Numbered from the stretch's first letter, positions 28,347 to 38,154 are shown. The stretch: 64,000 nt of DNA from Affinundibacterium flavidum (GCF_014284175.1 NZ_JACOGA010000010.1:124001-188000), one strand, 5' to 3'. Program-made: numbers and translations. Notes: generated from the sequence alone by a model not told the origin.

Positions 28347-28533
28347 ATCAGGCCTTTTGAGCATTTATTGATGAATCCATACTAAATCAGAAAAATTAAT
28401 CCTTCAATATAAAAGATTGTTTTGGGAAAAAATACATCATAAATGGAATTCTCCTTTTTACTTCTTACTGAATTTATATCTCAGAGAGATGTGAAACCAT
28501 GTGGTAAAGTGTTGGAAAAATTAAAGGATCATT

Positions 28534-28710
28534 GTGGCCACTCCAAATTACGGATATGAGAAACGTCAAAAAGAATTGGCGAAGAAGCGAAAAAAGGAAG
28601 AGAAATTAAAAAATCGGGCAGAGCGCGGAAGCGTTGACGCAGATGACAATGAGCCTGCCGAAGTGGAGACTACTGACGACTATATTAATCAGAAAAATGA
28701 ACCCGCTTAG
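28534..28710 (+). CDS. Small highly charged hypothetical protein
   Basis: A 58-residue protein starting with GTG, preceded by AAAGGA. It begins MATPNYGYEKRQKELAKKRK and continues with a lysine/arginine-rich helix, then an acidic tail ending NQKNEPA. I recall similar short 'PNYGYEKRQKE' proteins as conserved in Burkholderiales, without a known function. No membrane segment. It is too short for many gene finders. A strong terminator follows, which supports real expression. Confidence 0.7.
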   Translation: MATPNYGYEKRQKELAKKRKKEEKLKNRAERGSVDADDNEPAEVETTDDYINQKNEPA

Positions 28711-28742
28711 CTGATTTCAGCGGACGCGAACAAATATCAAGG

Positions 28743-28775
28743 AAGGAAATGCAGTGATTCGCATTTCCTTTTTAT
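28743..28775 (+). terminator. Terminator after the 58-residue gene
   Basis: AAGGAAATGC at 28743-28752 and GCATTTCCTT at 28761-28770 form a perfect 10-bp stem with an 8-base loop, followed by a T-rich run. Confidence 0.85.
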
Positions 28776-28961
28776 TTTTGCTGATTTAGTCGTGATTGTA
28801 ATAATGCAGCTTAGTTCGAGAGGGGGGAGAGTTCGCCATCCATTGTTTTTGTGATGTGTACCTATTTTCTTACGTCGATAAGATAAAATAAAACATTGCG
28901 CACGGGTGCTTAAAGTCAGATTTTTTCGACTTATTTAGCGACTGCTTAGTACTGAATTTTT

Positions 28962-29894
28962 TTAGCGCTGAATTTTTTTGCGTGTTTCAGCAATGTCTTT
29001 ACATAATTGTTCGGTCGCATCTAATACGCGTGGCCCAGCACGGTGCAACCAATCACCGGGTATGCTGTACAAGTTTTGTTTTTTGACAGCCTGTAGGGTC
29101 GGGAAACCTTCCCAGTCTTTCAGTAACTTGAGATTGTCCTTGCCGCTGCTGAAAATAAGTTCGGGGTTAGCTGCCAATAGCGCTTCCACCGTAATAGTGG
29201 AACTAATATCTTTCAATTCCGCGAATACGTTACGGCCTCCGCAGAGTGTGATCATTTTCGAGATGAAATGTTCTTGATTCACCGTCATCAGCGGACTTTT
29301 GACCATTTGATGGAAGACGCTGATAGCGGTTTCTTTATCTTTTAAGCGATAGTTGCTACTTAAGCTTTGCAGACGTTCTCTAAATTGTTTGGCCGCGATA
29401 TTGCCAATCGCTTCAGTGCCACTTAGGACGGCAATCCGTTCTAATGAACTCGCTATATCTTCAAAAGTGTGAGGTTCACTTTCAAAAACTGTGACTTTGT
29501 TATCGCGTAATTTTTTTGCCAAGTGCTTCGCGTTGCCAGTGCCCCAAATAATCACTAAGTCCGGTTTCAGAGCTAGTAAACGCTCCAGATCCAGCGCGAA
29601 TATATTACCAACAGATGGGATCTTTTTGGCTTGCTCTGGATAGTCACTATAGTCACTGACGCCAATTAAGAATTGCCCGGCACCAGCCGCAAAAATCATT
29701 TCAGTGACGTGTGGCGCTAAGCTGATGATACGTTTTGCTGGTTGCGCCAGACTGACTGTGCGTTGCCCGTCATCGATGACTTTTACATCTGCTTGCGCTA
29801 CAAAAGCACAAGAAAAATTCAAGCTGGCGGCAATAAGGCTGGCACCAATGTTGACACTAATGATGTGACGCAGAGCAGGCGATAGTATGGACAT
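28962..29894 (-). CDS. BtuF-like cobalamin-binding periplasmic protein
   Basis: A 310-residue substrate-binding protein of the helical-backbone metal receptor family, with a signal peptide ending near SCAFVAQA. Landmarks RIISLAPHVTEMIFAAGAG, GVSDYSDYP and LERLLALKPDLVIIWGTGN fit BtuF, which delivers vitamin B12 to the BtuCD importer. A role in haem or siderophore uptake is a weaker alternative. The gene is last in a DUF3460-scpA-panC operon, 10 bases behind panC. No btuC, btuD or cobalamin riboswitch is visible nearby. Confidence 0.8.
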   Translation of the reverse strand: MSILSPALRHIISVNIGASLIAASLNFSCAFVAQADVKVIDDGQRTVSLAQPAKRIISLAPHVTEMIFAAGAGQFLIGVSDYSDYPEQAKKIPSVGNIFALDLERLLALKPDLVIIWGTGNAKHLAKKLRDNKVTVFESEPHTFEDIASSLERIAVLSGTEAIGNIAAKQFRERLQSLSSNYRLKDKETAISVFHQMVKSPLMTVNQEHFISKMITLCGGRNVFAELKDISSTITVEALLAANPELIFSSGKDNLKLLKDWEGFPTLQAVKKQNLYSIPGDWLHRAGPRVLDATEQLCKDIAETRKKIQR

Positions 29895-29904
29895 CGTGAT
29901 TGAC

Positions 29905-30786
<882 letters not shown>

Positions 30787-31641
30787 TCAAACCGGCGCGT
30801 AGGCCAGCCTGACATAAATAGGCGCGTAGGCTTCGGCTTGTGTGATTTCGATTAAAGTTTCTTTCGCCAATTCGAGTAGGGCGACGAAGTTAACTACCAG
30901 AACAGGGGCGCCACGACTAGGGTCGAATAAATCGGCAAATTCAACGAATTTGTTGGATTGTAGTCGGCGCAAAATACTGCTCATGTGTTCACGCACCGAC
31001 AATTCTTCGCGACTAATTTTGTGATGGGCTACCAATTTTGCTCTGCCCAAAACATCTGCCCAGGCTTGTTGTAAGTCGGCGACTCTTACTTCTGGCCAAT
31101 GCAAAATAGTATTCTGTTCGATAAATACTTGGGCATGCAAGAAGTCACGGCCTAGCTGCGGAATGGTGTTTAAATCATATGCCGCCAACTTCATTTGCTC
31201 ATACTCAAGCAAGCGGCGCACTAAGGCCGCGCGCGGATCATCCGCTTCTTCGCCTTCTTGTGCTTTATTGCTAGGTACCAGCATGCGCGATTTGATTTCA
31301 ATCAGCATCGCTGCCATTAGCAGATATTCAGCAGCTAACTCTAAGTTGTGTTTGCGAATTTGATCGACATAAAGCAAGTATTGTTGCGTCACCTGCGCCA
31401 TGGGAATATCAAGAATATTGAAATTCTGTTTGCGAATCAGATAAAGCAGCAAATCCAAAGGTCCCTCAAACGCCTCTAGAAATATCTCTAAGGCATCTGG
31501 TGGGATATATAAGTCGTTAGGAAGCTTGAATAAAGGCTCGCCATATAGCTTTGCAAAAGCCAAGCCGTCCACGACATCGGGTGTGCTGTCAGTGGCACCG
31601 ATGAGAGGCAATTCTGTCGTGGATAAATTTTGTGTAGACAT
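30787..31641 (-). CDS. scpA: Segregation and condensation protein A
   Basis: A 284-residue kleisin that bridges the SMC heads, with ScpB, to compact and segregate the chromosome. The family hallmark is FEGPLDLLLYLIRKQNFNILDIPMAQV near residue 53, then a helical middle (AAEYLLMAAMLIEIKSRMLVP) and a C-terminal winged helix (SSILRRLQSNKFVEFADLF, VVNFVALLELAKETLIEI). It follows the DUF3460 gene by 51 bases and precedes panC. scpB is not in the window. Confidence 0.94.
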   Translation of the reverse strand: MSTQNLSTTELPLIGATDSTPDVVDGLAFAKLYGEPLFKLPNDLYIPPDALEIFLEAFEGPLDLLLYLIRKQNFNILDIPMAQVTQQYLLYVDQIRKHNLELAAEYLLMAAMLIEIKSRMLVPSNKAQEGEEADDPRAALVRRLLEYEQMKLAAYDLNTIPQLGRDFLHAQVFIEQNTILHWPEVRVADLQQAWADVLGRAKLVAHHKISREELSVREHMSSILRRLQSNKFVEFADLFDPSRGAPVLVVNFVALLELAKETLIEITQAEAYAPIYVRLAYAPV

Positions 31642-31692
31642 GCGCGGAAGCTTTCGTCGCTAACGATTTATTTCAGTTAGCTGAGACCGTGC

Positions 31693-31902
31693 TTAATTTT
31701 TATTTTGATAGACGTAAGGCTGCTGATCTACGCGCGCTTCTGCTGTGCGGCGTTGTGTATCAAGATCAATTGGCGCTTTATCCCAAAGTAGGGCGCGACC
31801 GTCACGTTGACCTTGTTCTAATTGTGGATTTGCTGATTTTAAGCCGTTGAGAAATTGCGTGGCTTCAGATTGATAGAGAGAAAATTGTTTGGAAAATTTC
31901 AT
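31693..31902 (-). CDS. DUF3460 family protein
   Basis: A 69-residue protein matching the pattern of DUF3460: FLYQSEATQFLNGLK-like start, then QRDGRALLWDK and a C-terminal ARVDQQPYVYQ. The family is found in Burkholderiales, usually next to scpA and panC as here. Function is unknown. No signal peptide. It appears to lead the scpA-panC-btuF transcript. Confidence 0.85.
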   Translation of the reverse strand: MKFSKQFSLYQSEATQFLNGLKSANPQLEQGQRDGRALLWDKAPIDLDTQRRTAEARVDQQPYVYQNKN

Positions 31903-32151
31903 GGGTTTTCAATCGAAAGGTAAGGGTCGGTGACTGCGCCAACATTTTTATGATGGATTCAGGTTAGCCTCGCATTTTACCTCGTAAATGTAAGCTTTCC
32001 TGTGATTAGAGCGCTTATTCCTGGAAAATATTGTGTCTGAAATGCGAAATTCTTAATCAAATCAAACTCTCAAGCTAGTTGCAGTCAGCTAGTTTGATCT
32101 TTCTGAAGGTGATTTCAGTTGAATTTAAATTATTTAGAGCTTTATTTAGTC

Positions 32152-32712
32152 TTATTTAGCGTTAATAGCATCTTCAAAATGGTGCATACGATTCAGTAAT
32201 AGCGAAGGATCGATCTCTTTGATCAATAAGGCGTTGTGTTCGGGTTTTAAAAAGCCAGAAAATACCGCGTGTTCTAGAAATTGCAATAAATGATCGTAGA
32301 AACCATTCACATTTAATAAGCCCAAAGGTTTGTGGTGGAAGCCGAGTTGCAGCCACGTAAACATTTCAAATAATTCTTCCAGGGTCCCAATGCCACCAGG
32401 TAGAGCAATAAATCCATCAGACAATTCAGCCATCAAGGCTTTGCGCTCATGCATATTTGCTACCACATGCAGTTTGTTTAAATTACGATGACCCACCTCG
32501 CGGTCTAATAACGCCTGAGGGATGACCCCTGTCACATGCCCACCGAGTCGCAGGCACTCATCCGCGATAATCTTCATTAATCCTACATCACCGCCGCCAT
32601 AGATCAATTCGAGATTTTGATTGGTCAATTGCTTTGCTAATGCCAATGCAGCCTGGTGAAATGCAGGAGAGTTACCACTAGATGATCCACAGTAAACACA
32701 AATTGATTTCAT
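32152..32712 (-). CDS. LOG-family cytokinin riboside monophosphate phosphoribohydrolase
   Basis: A 186-residue Rossmann-fold protein (TIGR00730 family). It carries the active-site motif PGGxGTxxE at residues 105-113 and MHERK at 87-91. LOG enzymes hydrolyse nucleoside 5'-monophosphates such as AMP or cytokinin ribosides to base and ribose 5-phosphate. The bacterial role is usually nucleotide salvage or unknown. A TetR-type regulator gene ends 9 bases upstream, suggesting co-transcription. Confidence 0.9.
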   Translation of the reverse strand: MKSICVYCGSSSGNSPAFHQAALALAKQLTNQNLELIYGGGDVGLMKIIADECLRLGGHVTGVIPQALLDREVGHRNLNKLHVVANMHERKALMAELSDGFIALPGGIGTLEELFEMFTWLQLGFHHKPLGLLNVNGFYDHLLQFLEHAVFSGFLKPEHNALLIKEIDPSLLLNRMHHFEDAINAK

Positions 32713-32721
32713 GAGCTTGGT

Positions 32722-33396
32722 CTAGGTTTCTCGTTTAATTTTCATGAGATAGTCATGAGACAGCTTCTCAAAAACTTCTTTGGTGTGGCCACGCAAATAG
32801 GGGCTAATTTGTACGATGACTTGATAACAGCCACGCGCTAGAGATTCGGACATCGTTTGCAACTCGGTATATTTACGCGGATTACGGACGTATTCGTACG
32901 ATAGCCAGTAAGTCGCAACAACGACCATATTGGTTGCCAGTGCCTCTACCGTGATGTCATCTGCCTCAAATTCACCGTCTGCACGCAGACCCAGACACAA
33001 TTCTGTTGCTACTTTAATTTTGTGATTCAGAATCTGCTTAAAAGTGAGTTCTAATTTGCGATTGCGTGTTAGTAAATCGTTGAGGTCGCGGTAGAAAAAA
33101 CGATAGCGCCAAATCAATTCAAAGGTCAGATGCAGGTAAGTCCAGATGTCTTGAATATTGGCTTTTCTACCTTCAGGAAATGCAAGTTTCTTATTGATTT
33201 CCTCTTCAAATTGCAGAAATAAAGAATTGACGATGTCTTCTTTATTGCGGAAGTGGTAGTACAGATTGCCTGGAGAAATGCTCATTTCTTCAGCGATGAT
33301 CGTCGTCGTGATATTCGGCTCACCAAAGTCGTTAAATAACTTGAGTGATAGATCTAATATGCGGTCGCGCGTTCGTCTTGGTGTTTTGGTTTGCAT
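32722..33396 (-). CDS. TetR-family transcriptional regulator
   Basis: A 224-residue regulator. The N-terminal helix-turn-helix (about residues 8-55) reads RDRILDLSLKLFNDFGEPNITTTIIAEEMSISPGNLYYHFRNKEDI, given here as landmarks LFNDFGEP and GNLYYHFRNK. The C-terminal ligand domain (EEEINKKLAFPEG onward) is all helical with many aromatic residues. It heads a two-gene transcript with the LOG-family gene. Its ligand and targets are unknown; fatty acid or membrane related ligands are common for this subtype but that is inference. Confidence 0.9.
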   Translation of the reverse strand: MQTKTPRRTRDRILDLSLKLFNDFGEPNITTTIIAEEMSISPGNLYYHFRNKEDIVNSLFLQFEEEINKKLAFPEGRKANIQDIWTYLHLTFELIWRYRFFYRDLNDLLTRNRKLELTFKQILNHKIKVATELCLGLRADGEFEADDITVEALATNMVVVATYWLSYEYVRNPRKYTELQTMSESLARGCYQVIVQISPYLRGHTKEVFEKLSHDYLMKIKRET

Positions 33397-33525
33397 GTTG
33401 AATGCCTATTGATTTTGTCTAATCGCAAGTAGCGATCGTTTGGCAATAGAATATCATTGAATCAAGCAATACCCCAAATTTACAGGTGTAAAAATGTGAT
33501 TAAACGAAATCAAATTTGATCTTGT

Positions 33526-34047
33526 TTAATTTTTCTCAATTGGCTTGGGGAGTTCTATCAGGCGCGTTTTGGCCAATTTATCATGCAAGAATTGGCCATC
33601 TTTGACAAAAAAGGCAGTCGCTGCCCAGCCGCAAAAACCAAGCGCGACGGGAATTGCGAGCTGTGCATTTTTTAGTCCAAACTGGTATGCAACAATAAAT
33701 CCAGGCAAAAACCACATCCAAGCGAGGCAATAACGTACGACTGCTTTGATGACTGGTACGCGTTGATAGTCGTCATTTACTAACTTGATGCGCCAAGTTT
33801 GCATTGCCAAGGTCTGTCCGCTACGCTGCCAGAAAAAAACAAAATAGCTGCCGATAACAAAAAACAAAAAAATCTCTCTTGCGAGGCGCATGGTGAGTGC
33901 ACTCTTACTTTGAGTGCTGACATCGAAAATAAAGCTGGCAAAAAAAATGACACCAAAGATTAATGCCGCTTCGTAGATCATCATACATACGAGGCGGCGT
34001 TTTAAACTTGGAGTAGGGAATTGTGGAGCGGAATTATTCTGAGTCAC
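33526..34047 (-). CDS. RDD-family membrane protein
   Basis: A 173-residue membrane protein of the RDD family: LKRRLVCMMIYEAALIFGVIFF at the start (R and D/E family residues in the first helix), a second helix near FLFFVIGSYFVFFWQ, the conserved GQTLAMQTWRIKLV loop, then a third helix pair. Some RDD proteins act in ion transport or osmotic response; function here is unknown. It is the last gene of the sigma factor operon, 18 bases behind the DUF3106 gene. Confidence 0.88.
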   Translation of the reverse strand: MTQNNSAPQFPTPSLKRRLVCMMIYEAALIFGVIFFASFIFDVSTQSKSALTMRLAREIFLFFVIGSYFVFFWQRSGQTLAMQTWRIKLVNDDYQRVPVIKAVVRYCLAWMWFLPGFIVAYQFGLKNAQLAIPVALGFCGWAATAFFVKDGQFLHDKLAKTRLIELPKPIEKN

Positions 34048-34065
34048 TTGTACTATTTCTTCAAA

Positions 34066-34740
34066 TTACTTAATGCTAGCTTGTGATGCGCTGTTACTTG
34101 CTGGATTAGCTGTTGGGGGACCTTTTTTCAACGGCGCCAAAGCTGGCGTTGTGCGCTTAGATTCCGGTTGAATTGTTGTAATTGTCTTCTTCACCTTGGC
34201 TTCATTTGCTAATTTTTGTTTTTCTGACTCGCTCAGTTGTTGATATTGCTGCCATTGTGCTGATTTTTGCTCAGGAGATTTTTTGCTCGTATTCGCAAAA
34301 TTTTCGCGCACCGCCATACGTTGTTCCGGCGTCATCTTAACCCATGTCTGCACGCGCTCTTGAACTCTTTGCTGTTCTTCTGGTTTCATGCTGGTATATT
34401 TATTCGCTACTCCCAGCCATTTTTTTTGGCGCAAAGCATCCATTTGGTCCCACTCTTTAGCGAGTGGGGTGAGGGCAGTTTTTTGTTCTGCACTCAGTTG
34501 TGCCCATGTGGTTTTACCCGTGGTGACCGGCGCAGCATTTGGTTTTTGAGTCGGTGCTTGTGCAGGGCTCAACGTGGTCGAAGCGGCGGCGCTAATTCCA
34601 CTATTCTCTGCGGCCGGTGTCGATGCCGACGTGGCTTGAGGCGGAGATTGGAACGCAAAAGCACTACTGGCCATATTAATGGCCAATAGTGTGACGATGA
34701 TGTGAAGATTTGACGCGAACGATAAATTCTTAATGCGCAC
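34066..34740 (-). CDS. DUF3106 exported protein
   Basis: A 224-residue protein with a signal peptide ending at ASSAFA and an Ala/Ser/Thr/Pro-rich linker. The DUF3106 domain (about residues 75-165) has repeated LSAEQK..L.PLA..W, W.KMTPEQR and W..Y..LSESEKQKLA units, each probably a helix. Its repeats recall periplasmic CpxP/Spy/ZraP-like helical sensors, but this is only resemblance. It lies 2 bases after the DUF3619 gene in the sigma factor operon. Confidence 0.85.
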   Translation of the reverse strand: MRIKNLSFASNLHIIVTLLAINMASSAFAFQSPPQATSASTPAAENSGISAAASTTLSPAQAPTQKPNAAPVTTGKTTWAQLSAEQKTALTPLAKEWDQMDALRQKKWLGVANKYTSMKPEEQQRVQERVQTWVKMTPEQRMAVRENFANTSKKSPEQKSAQWQQYQQLSESEKQKLANEAKVKKTITTIQPESKRTTPALAPLKKGPPTANPASNSASQASIK

Positions 34741-34742
34741 TC

Positions 34743-35174
34743 TTATTCCTCTGTCTTTGCAGGTGGTGTTTCTTTATTTAGATAAGCATTGAAACCACTG
34801 TCTAAATAAGCATCTGGTGGCAGCTCATCAACCAGTACAGCAGCGTCAATTTCAGCTAAATCATTGATTTGTTGCTCTTGTTCATATTCGTAGAGACCAT
34901 AAAGACCAGCCACTAATACAAGGAAAGCTAACGCAAACCAAGATTTATTAAACCAAGTTTTTTGTGAAAATGACATGCCATTGCTACCTGCGAGTACACC
35001 GCCAAATGCTAAGGCGCGACTAGGTTCGGCCTCCTTTTTGCGCGATAAGGCCAATTGACGCGCTGCCGCCAAACGTTCCAATGTAGCATCTGGAAGTTTT
35101 TCGCTTGATTCGGTCATCGCACGTCGCACTTTATAGGCGAAGTCGATTTCCTCTTTTTCTTTTGCGTAAGTCAT
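34743..35174 (-). CDS. DUF3619 single-pass membrane protein, possible anti-sigma factor
   Basis: A 143-residue protein. The N-terminal 75 residues are cytoplasmic and helical (DATLERLAAARQLALSRKKE), one transmembrane helix follows (SWFALAFLVLVAGLYGLYEY), and a short acidic periplasmic tail ends at PPAKTEE. Its ATG overlaps the sigma factor stop by 4 bases (ATGA), so translation is coupled. One-helix topology and this position are typical of anti-sigma factors. That role is an inference; the family has no function I know. Confidence 0.8.
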   Translation of the reverse strand: MTYAKEKEEIDFAYKVRRAMTESSEKLPDATLERLAAARQLALSRKKEAEPSRALAFGGVLAGSNGMSFSQKTWFNKSWFALAFLVLVAGLYGLYEYEQEQQINDLAEIDAAVLVDELPPDAYLDSGFNAYLNKETPPAKTEE

Positions 35175-35740
35175 AAATGTATCCCTATTGCTTTAAGTGA
35201 CGCTGCCAGTGCGTGAGTAGCTCTTGAACAATGCGTTTTCACGCTCCCCTCTGAACAACCCATGGCGGTTGCGGTCTCTGCAACATCCATGTCTTCCCAG
35301 TAACGCATGAGGAAGGCTTCTCGTTGACGCGTTGGTAGTTTTTTTATCTCATCGTCAATAATATTTAAAACTTGTTCTCTTTCTAATTTTTGTTCTGTTG
35401 ATTCTGCGGCTTCGCTTCCTTCTTCCGCCGAGTGAACCTCTAATATATCAAAGTTGTCGTCGTCTTGATTACTCGTTGTGATATTTGAAAAGAGGGTAAC
35501 CCAATTATTGCGAACTTTTTCTCGACGGAAAAAATCCAAGATGGTGTTTTGCAAAATTCTTTGAAAAAGCAGAGGCAATTCATCAGCAGGTTTGTCACCA
35601 TACTTTTCTGATAATTTGATCATTGCATCTTGCACAATATCTAACGCAGATTCTTCATTACGCACCATGTAGACTGCGTGTTTGAATGCGCGGCGCTCTA
35701 CGCCTTCTAGAAAGTTGGATAATTCTTTAGTGGTTGCCAT
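35171..35740 (-). CDS. ECF-type RNA polymerase sigma factor
   Basis: A 189-residue sigma-70 family protein with only regions 2 and 4. Region 2 reads AVYMVRNEESALDIVQDAMIKL near residue 22; region 4 is LPTRQREAFLMRYWEDMDVAETATAMGCSEGSVKTH near 135, shown here only to mark the helix-turn-helix (MGCSEGSVKTH). An unusually long acidic linker (about residues 85-120) joins them. It heads a four-gene transcript with DUF3619, DUF3106 and RDD genes, presumably the regulatory circuit. Its own promoter should lie within 35741-35930. Confidence 0.92.
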   Translation of the reverse strand: MATTKELSNFLEGVERRAFKHAVYMVRNEESALDIVQDAMIKLSEKYGDKPADELPLLFQRILQNTILDFFRREKVRNNWVTLFSNITTSNQDDDNFDILEVHSAEEGSEAAESTEQKLEREQVLNIIDDEIKKLPTRQREAFLMRYWEDMDVAETATAMGCSEGSVKTHCSRATHALAASLKAIGIHL

Positions 35741-36378
35741 GCGGGGGATGGTGCCTTGGAAAACGTAAAATTTCTAAAATGTTAGAAAAAGCGAAATGCA
35801 AGCGTAAGCGCCTTAACGATCAAGTCGTAACATTGGTTTACATCATTTGCACATTTTCGGTGCGATGCTTTTTTTTGCGCGCGTACCAAAAGTGCGCACA
35901 TGCTAGCAAAAAAGCCTGATGATGTCCTCTTATTTGATGAAAATCTTCGTCTATTTGTTAGATAAATAGGCGATAAGCACTTGAATTTACGGTTTTCTTT
36001 GAAATTTCTTGTCGATACACGCTAAATATACTTGACCAAATTGTTGCATCGCAGTAGTGTAGAGCCTCGCTCCAAAATCTCGGAGTACCAACACTTGTTT
36101 GATCTGGCTCACAATGCCTCTGTCAACAAGTCACTATCAGTAAATTGTTAGTAGCAGTTTGTTCTAACCCATGCCACAAGCGTGAGAAATTTAATATTTC
36201 TTAGCCTTACCCTGACCGCACGAGTCGCCATTAAGCTTTGCCTGGAATATTATCCAACGGATAGTAGAAGGGGAAAGTGACCGCACAAAAAGGAACGTCA
36301 GCTGACCGCTTTTGAAATTTGAATTTCGTCAGGAAAGAACATCCGATCAATCTCCAATGGACCTTGAAAGGAAACAAG
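35741..36378. other. Divergent interval and long ilvB leader region
   Basis: 638 bases between the sigma factor gene and ilvB, with no convincing gene. A possible ilvB promoter is TTGACC (36032-36037), 17 bases, TAGTGT (36055-36060), which would give a leader of about 310 bases. The hairpin CTCC..GGAG sits at 36069-36084. The heptamer TGACCGC occurs three times at 36213, 36278 and 36303. No leader peptide rich in Ile/Leu/Val codons was found. Confidence 0.45.
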
Positions 36379-38154
36379 ATGAGTTCAGAACGACCGTCCG
36401 ATCGTCAATCGGAACGCGGTGCCGAGAAAACCCTCGACCGCAACACTGAGTACACAGGCGCAGAAATTCTCGTCAAGTGTCTCGCAGAAGAAGGCGTTGA
36501 GCATGTATTCGGTTATCCGGGTGGTGCTGTACTTTATATTTACGACGCGATTTTCAATCAGAGTAAATTCCAACATATTTTAGTACGTCACGAGCAAGCA
36601 GCGATTCATGCCGCAGATGCGTATTCCCGTTCGTCGAATAAAGTTGGTGTCGCTTTAGTGACATCCGGCCCAGGCGTAACGAATGCTGTGACAGGGCTGG
36701 CCACAGCCTACATGGATTCTATTCCCATGATCGTCATTTCCGGTCAAGTGCCTAGCCATGCAATTGGCGAAGACGCGTTCCAGGAATGTGACACCGTGGG
36801 CATTACTCGTCCATGCGTGAAGCATAATTTTTTAGTGAAAGATGTACGTGATCTGGCCGATACGGTGAAGAAGGCTTTCTTCATTGCGACTACAGGTCGC
36901 CCTGGGCCAGTATTGATTGATATCCCAAAAGATATCAGCAATCACAAAACCACTTATCACTACCCTAAAGAAATTGAGATGCGCTCTTATCGCCCCGTCG
37001 ATAAAGGTCACGCAGGGCAAATTCGTAAAGCAGTTCAATTGCTGTTGCAGGCGGAACGTCCAATGATTTACACCGGTGGTGGTGTGATCTTGGCAAATGC
37101 AGCACCAGAATTAAATAAATTAGTCGATCAATTGGGTTTTCCTGTCACCAATACCTTGATGGGGCTTGGTGGCTATCGTGCGACAGACGACAAATTCGTC
37201 GGTATGCCTGGGATGCACGGTACCTATGAAGCTAATATGGCGATGCAACATTGCGACGTTTTGATCGCGATCGGTGCGCGTTTTGATGATCGAGTCATTG
37301 GTAATCCTAAGCATTTCGCATCACATCCACGCAAGATTATCCACGTCGATATCGATCCTTCATCCATTTCCAAGCGTGTGAAGGTGGATATTCCTATCGT
37401 CGGCAATGTGAAAGATGTCTTGGTTGAAATGCTCTCACAATTGGCGGCATCGGATGCAAAGCCAAATGCGAAACCTCTCGCCGATTGGTGGAAGCAGATT
37501 AAGAAATGGCGCGCCCAAGATTGTCTTGGCTATACCGATTCTTCTGAGATCATTAAGCCGCAATCGATTATTCAAAAAGTATGCGAGATAACCAAGGGCG
37601 ATGCTTTTGTCACGTCTGACGTTGGTCAGCATCAAATGTGGGCGGCGCAGTACTACAAGTTTAATCAACCAAAACGTTGGATTAATTCTGGTGGCTTGGG
37701 CACCATGGGTGTTGGTTTGCCGTATGCGATGGGCGTGCAAATGGCGAATCCTGATGCAACGGTTGCGTGTATTACAGGTGAAGCATCAATACAGATGTGT
37801 ATCCAAGAGCTTGCAACCTGTAAGCAATATCATTTGACACCAAAAATTATTTTGCTGAACAACCGTGCGCTCGGTATGGTGCGTCAGTGGCAGCAAATTG
37901 ATTATGCTGGTCGTTATTCCGAATCCTATATGGACTCTTTGCCTGACTTTACTAAGTTGGTCGAAGCTTATGGCCATGTGGGGATGAAGATCGAAAATCC
38001 AGCCGATGTCGATGGTGCATTGCATGATGCTTTCGCTATGAAAGATAAGTTGGTGTTCATGAACTTCATTACAGATCAAGACGAAAAAGTTTGGCCCATG
38101 GTGAAAGCCGGTAAGGGTTTGACTGAAATGTTGCTTGGTTCGGAGGATTTGTAA
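36379..38154 (+). CDS. ilvB: Acetolactate synthase large subunit
   Basis: A 591-residue ThDP enzyme that makes acetolactate or acetohydroxybutyrate, the first common step to valine, leucine and isoleucine. The catalytic Glu72 is in LVRHEQAA; FGYPGGAVL is the substrate-side motif; the ThDP site reads TGEASIQMCIQEL...LNNRALGM. The start ATG at 36379 follows AAAGGAAAC; an ATG 20 codons upstream has no ribosome site. The stop overlaps the ilvH start (TAATG). The name ilvI would be equally valid. Confidence 0.95.
   Translation: MSSERPSDRQSERGAEKTLDRNTEYTGAEILVKCLAEEGVEHVFGYPGGAVLYIYDAIFNQSKFQHILVRHEQAAIHAADAYSRSSNKVGVALVTSGPGVTNAVTGLATAYMDSIPMIVISGQVPSHAIGEDAFQECDTVGITRPCVKHNFLVKDVRDLADTVKKAFFIATTGRPGPVLIDIPKDISNHKTTYHYPKEIEMRSYRPVDKGHAGQIRKAVQLLLQAERPMIYTGGGVILANAAPELNKLVDQLGFPVTNTLMGLGGYRATDDKFVGMPGMHGTYEANMAMQHCDVLIAIGARFDDRVIGNPKHFASHPRKIIHVDIDPSSISKRVKVDIPIVGNVKDVLVEMLSQLAASDAKPNAKPLADWWKQIKKWRAQDCLGYTDSSEIIKPQSIIQKVCEITKGDAFVTSDVGQHQMWAAQYYKFNQPKRWINSGGLGTMGVGLPYAMGVQMANPDATVACITGEASIQMCIQELATCKQYHLTPKIILLNNRALGMVRQWQQIDYAGRYSESYMDSLPDFTKLVEAYGHVGMKIENPADVDGALHDAFAMKDKLVFMNFITDQDEKVWPMVKAGKGLTEMLLGSEDL

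Noticed and set aside
35919..35969. Possible ilv leader peptide (ATGATGTCC... to TAG)
   Set aside because: It contains few Ile/Leu/Val codons, lies before the likely ilvB promoter, and no attenuator pairing was found after it.
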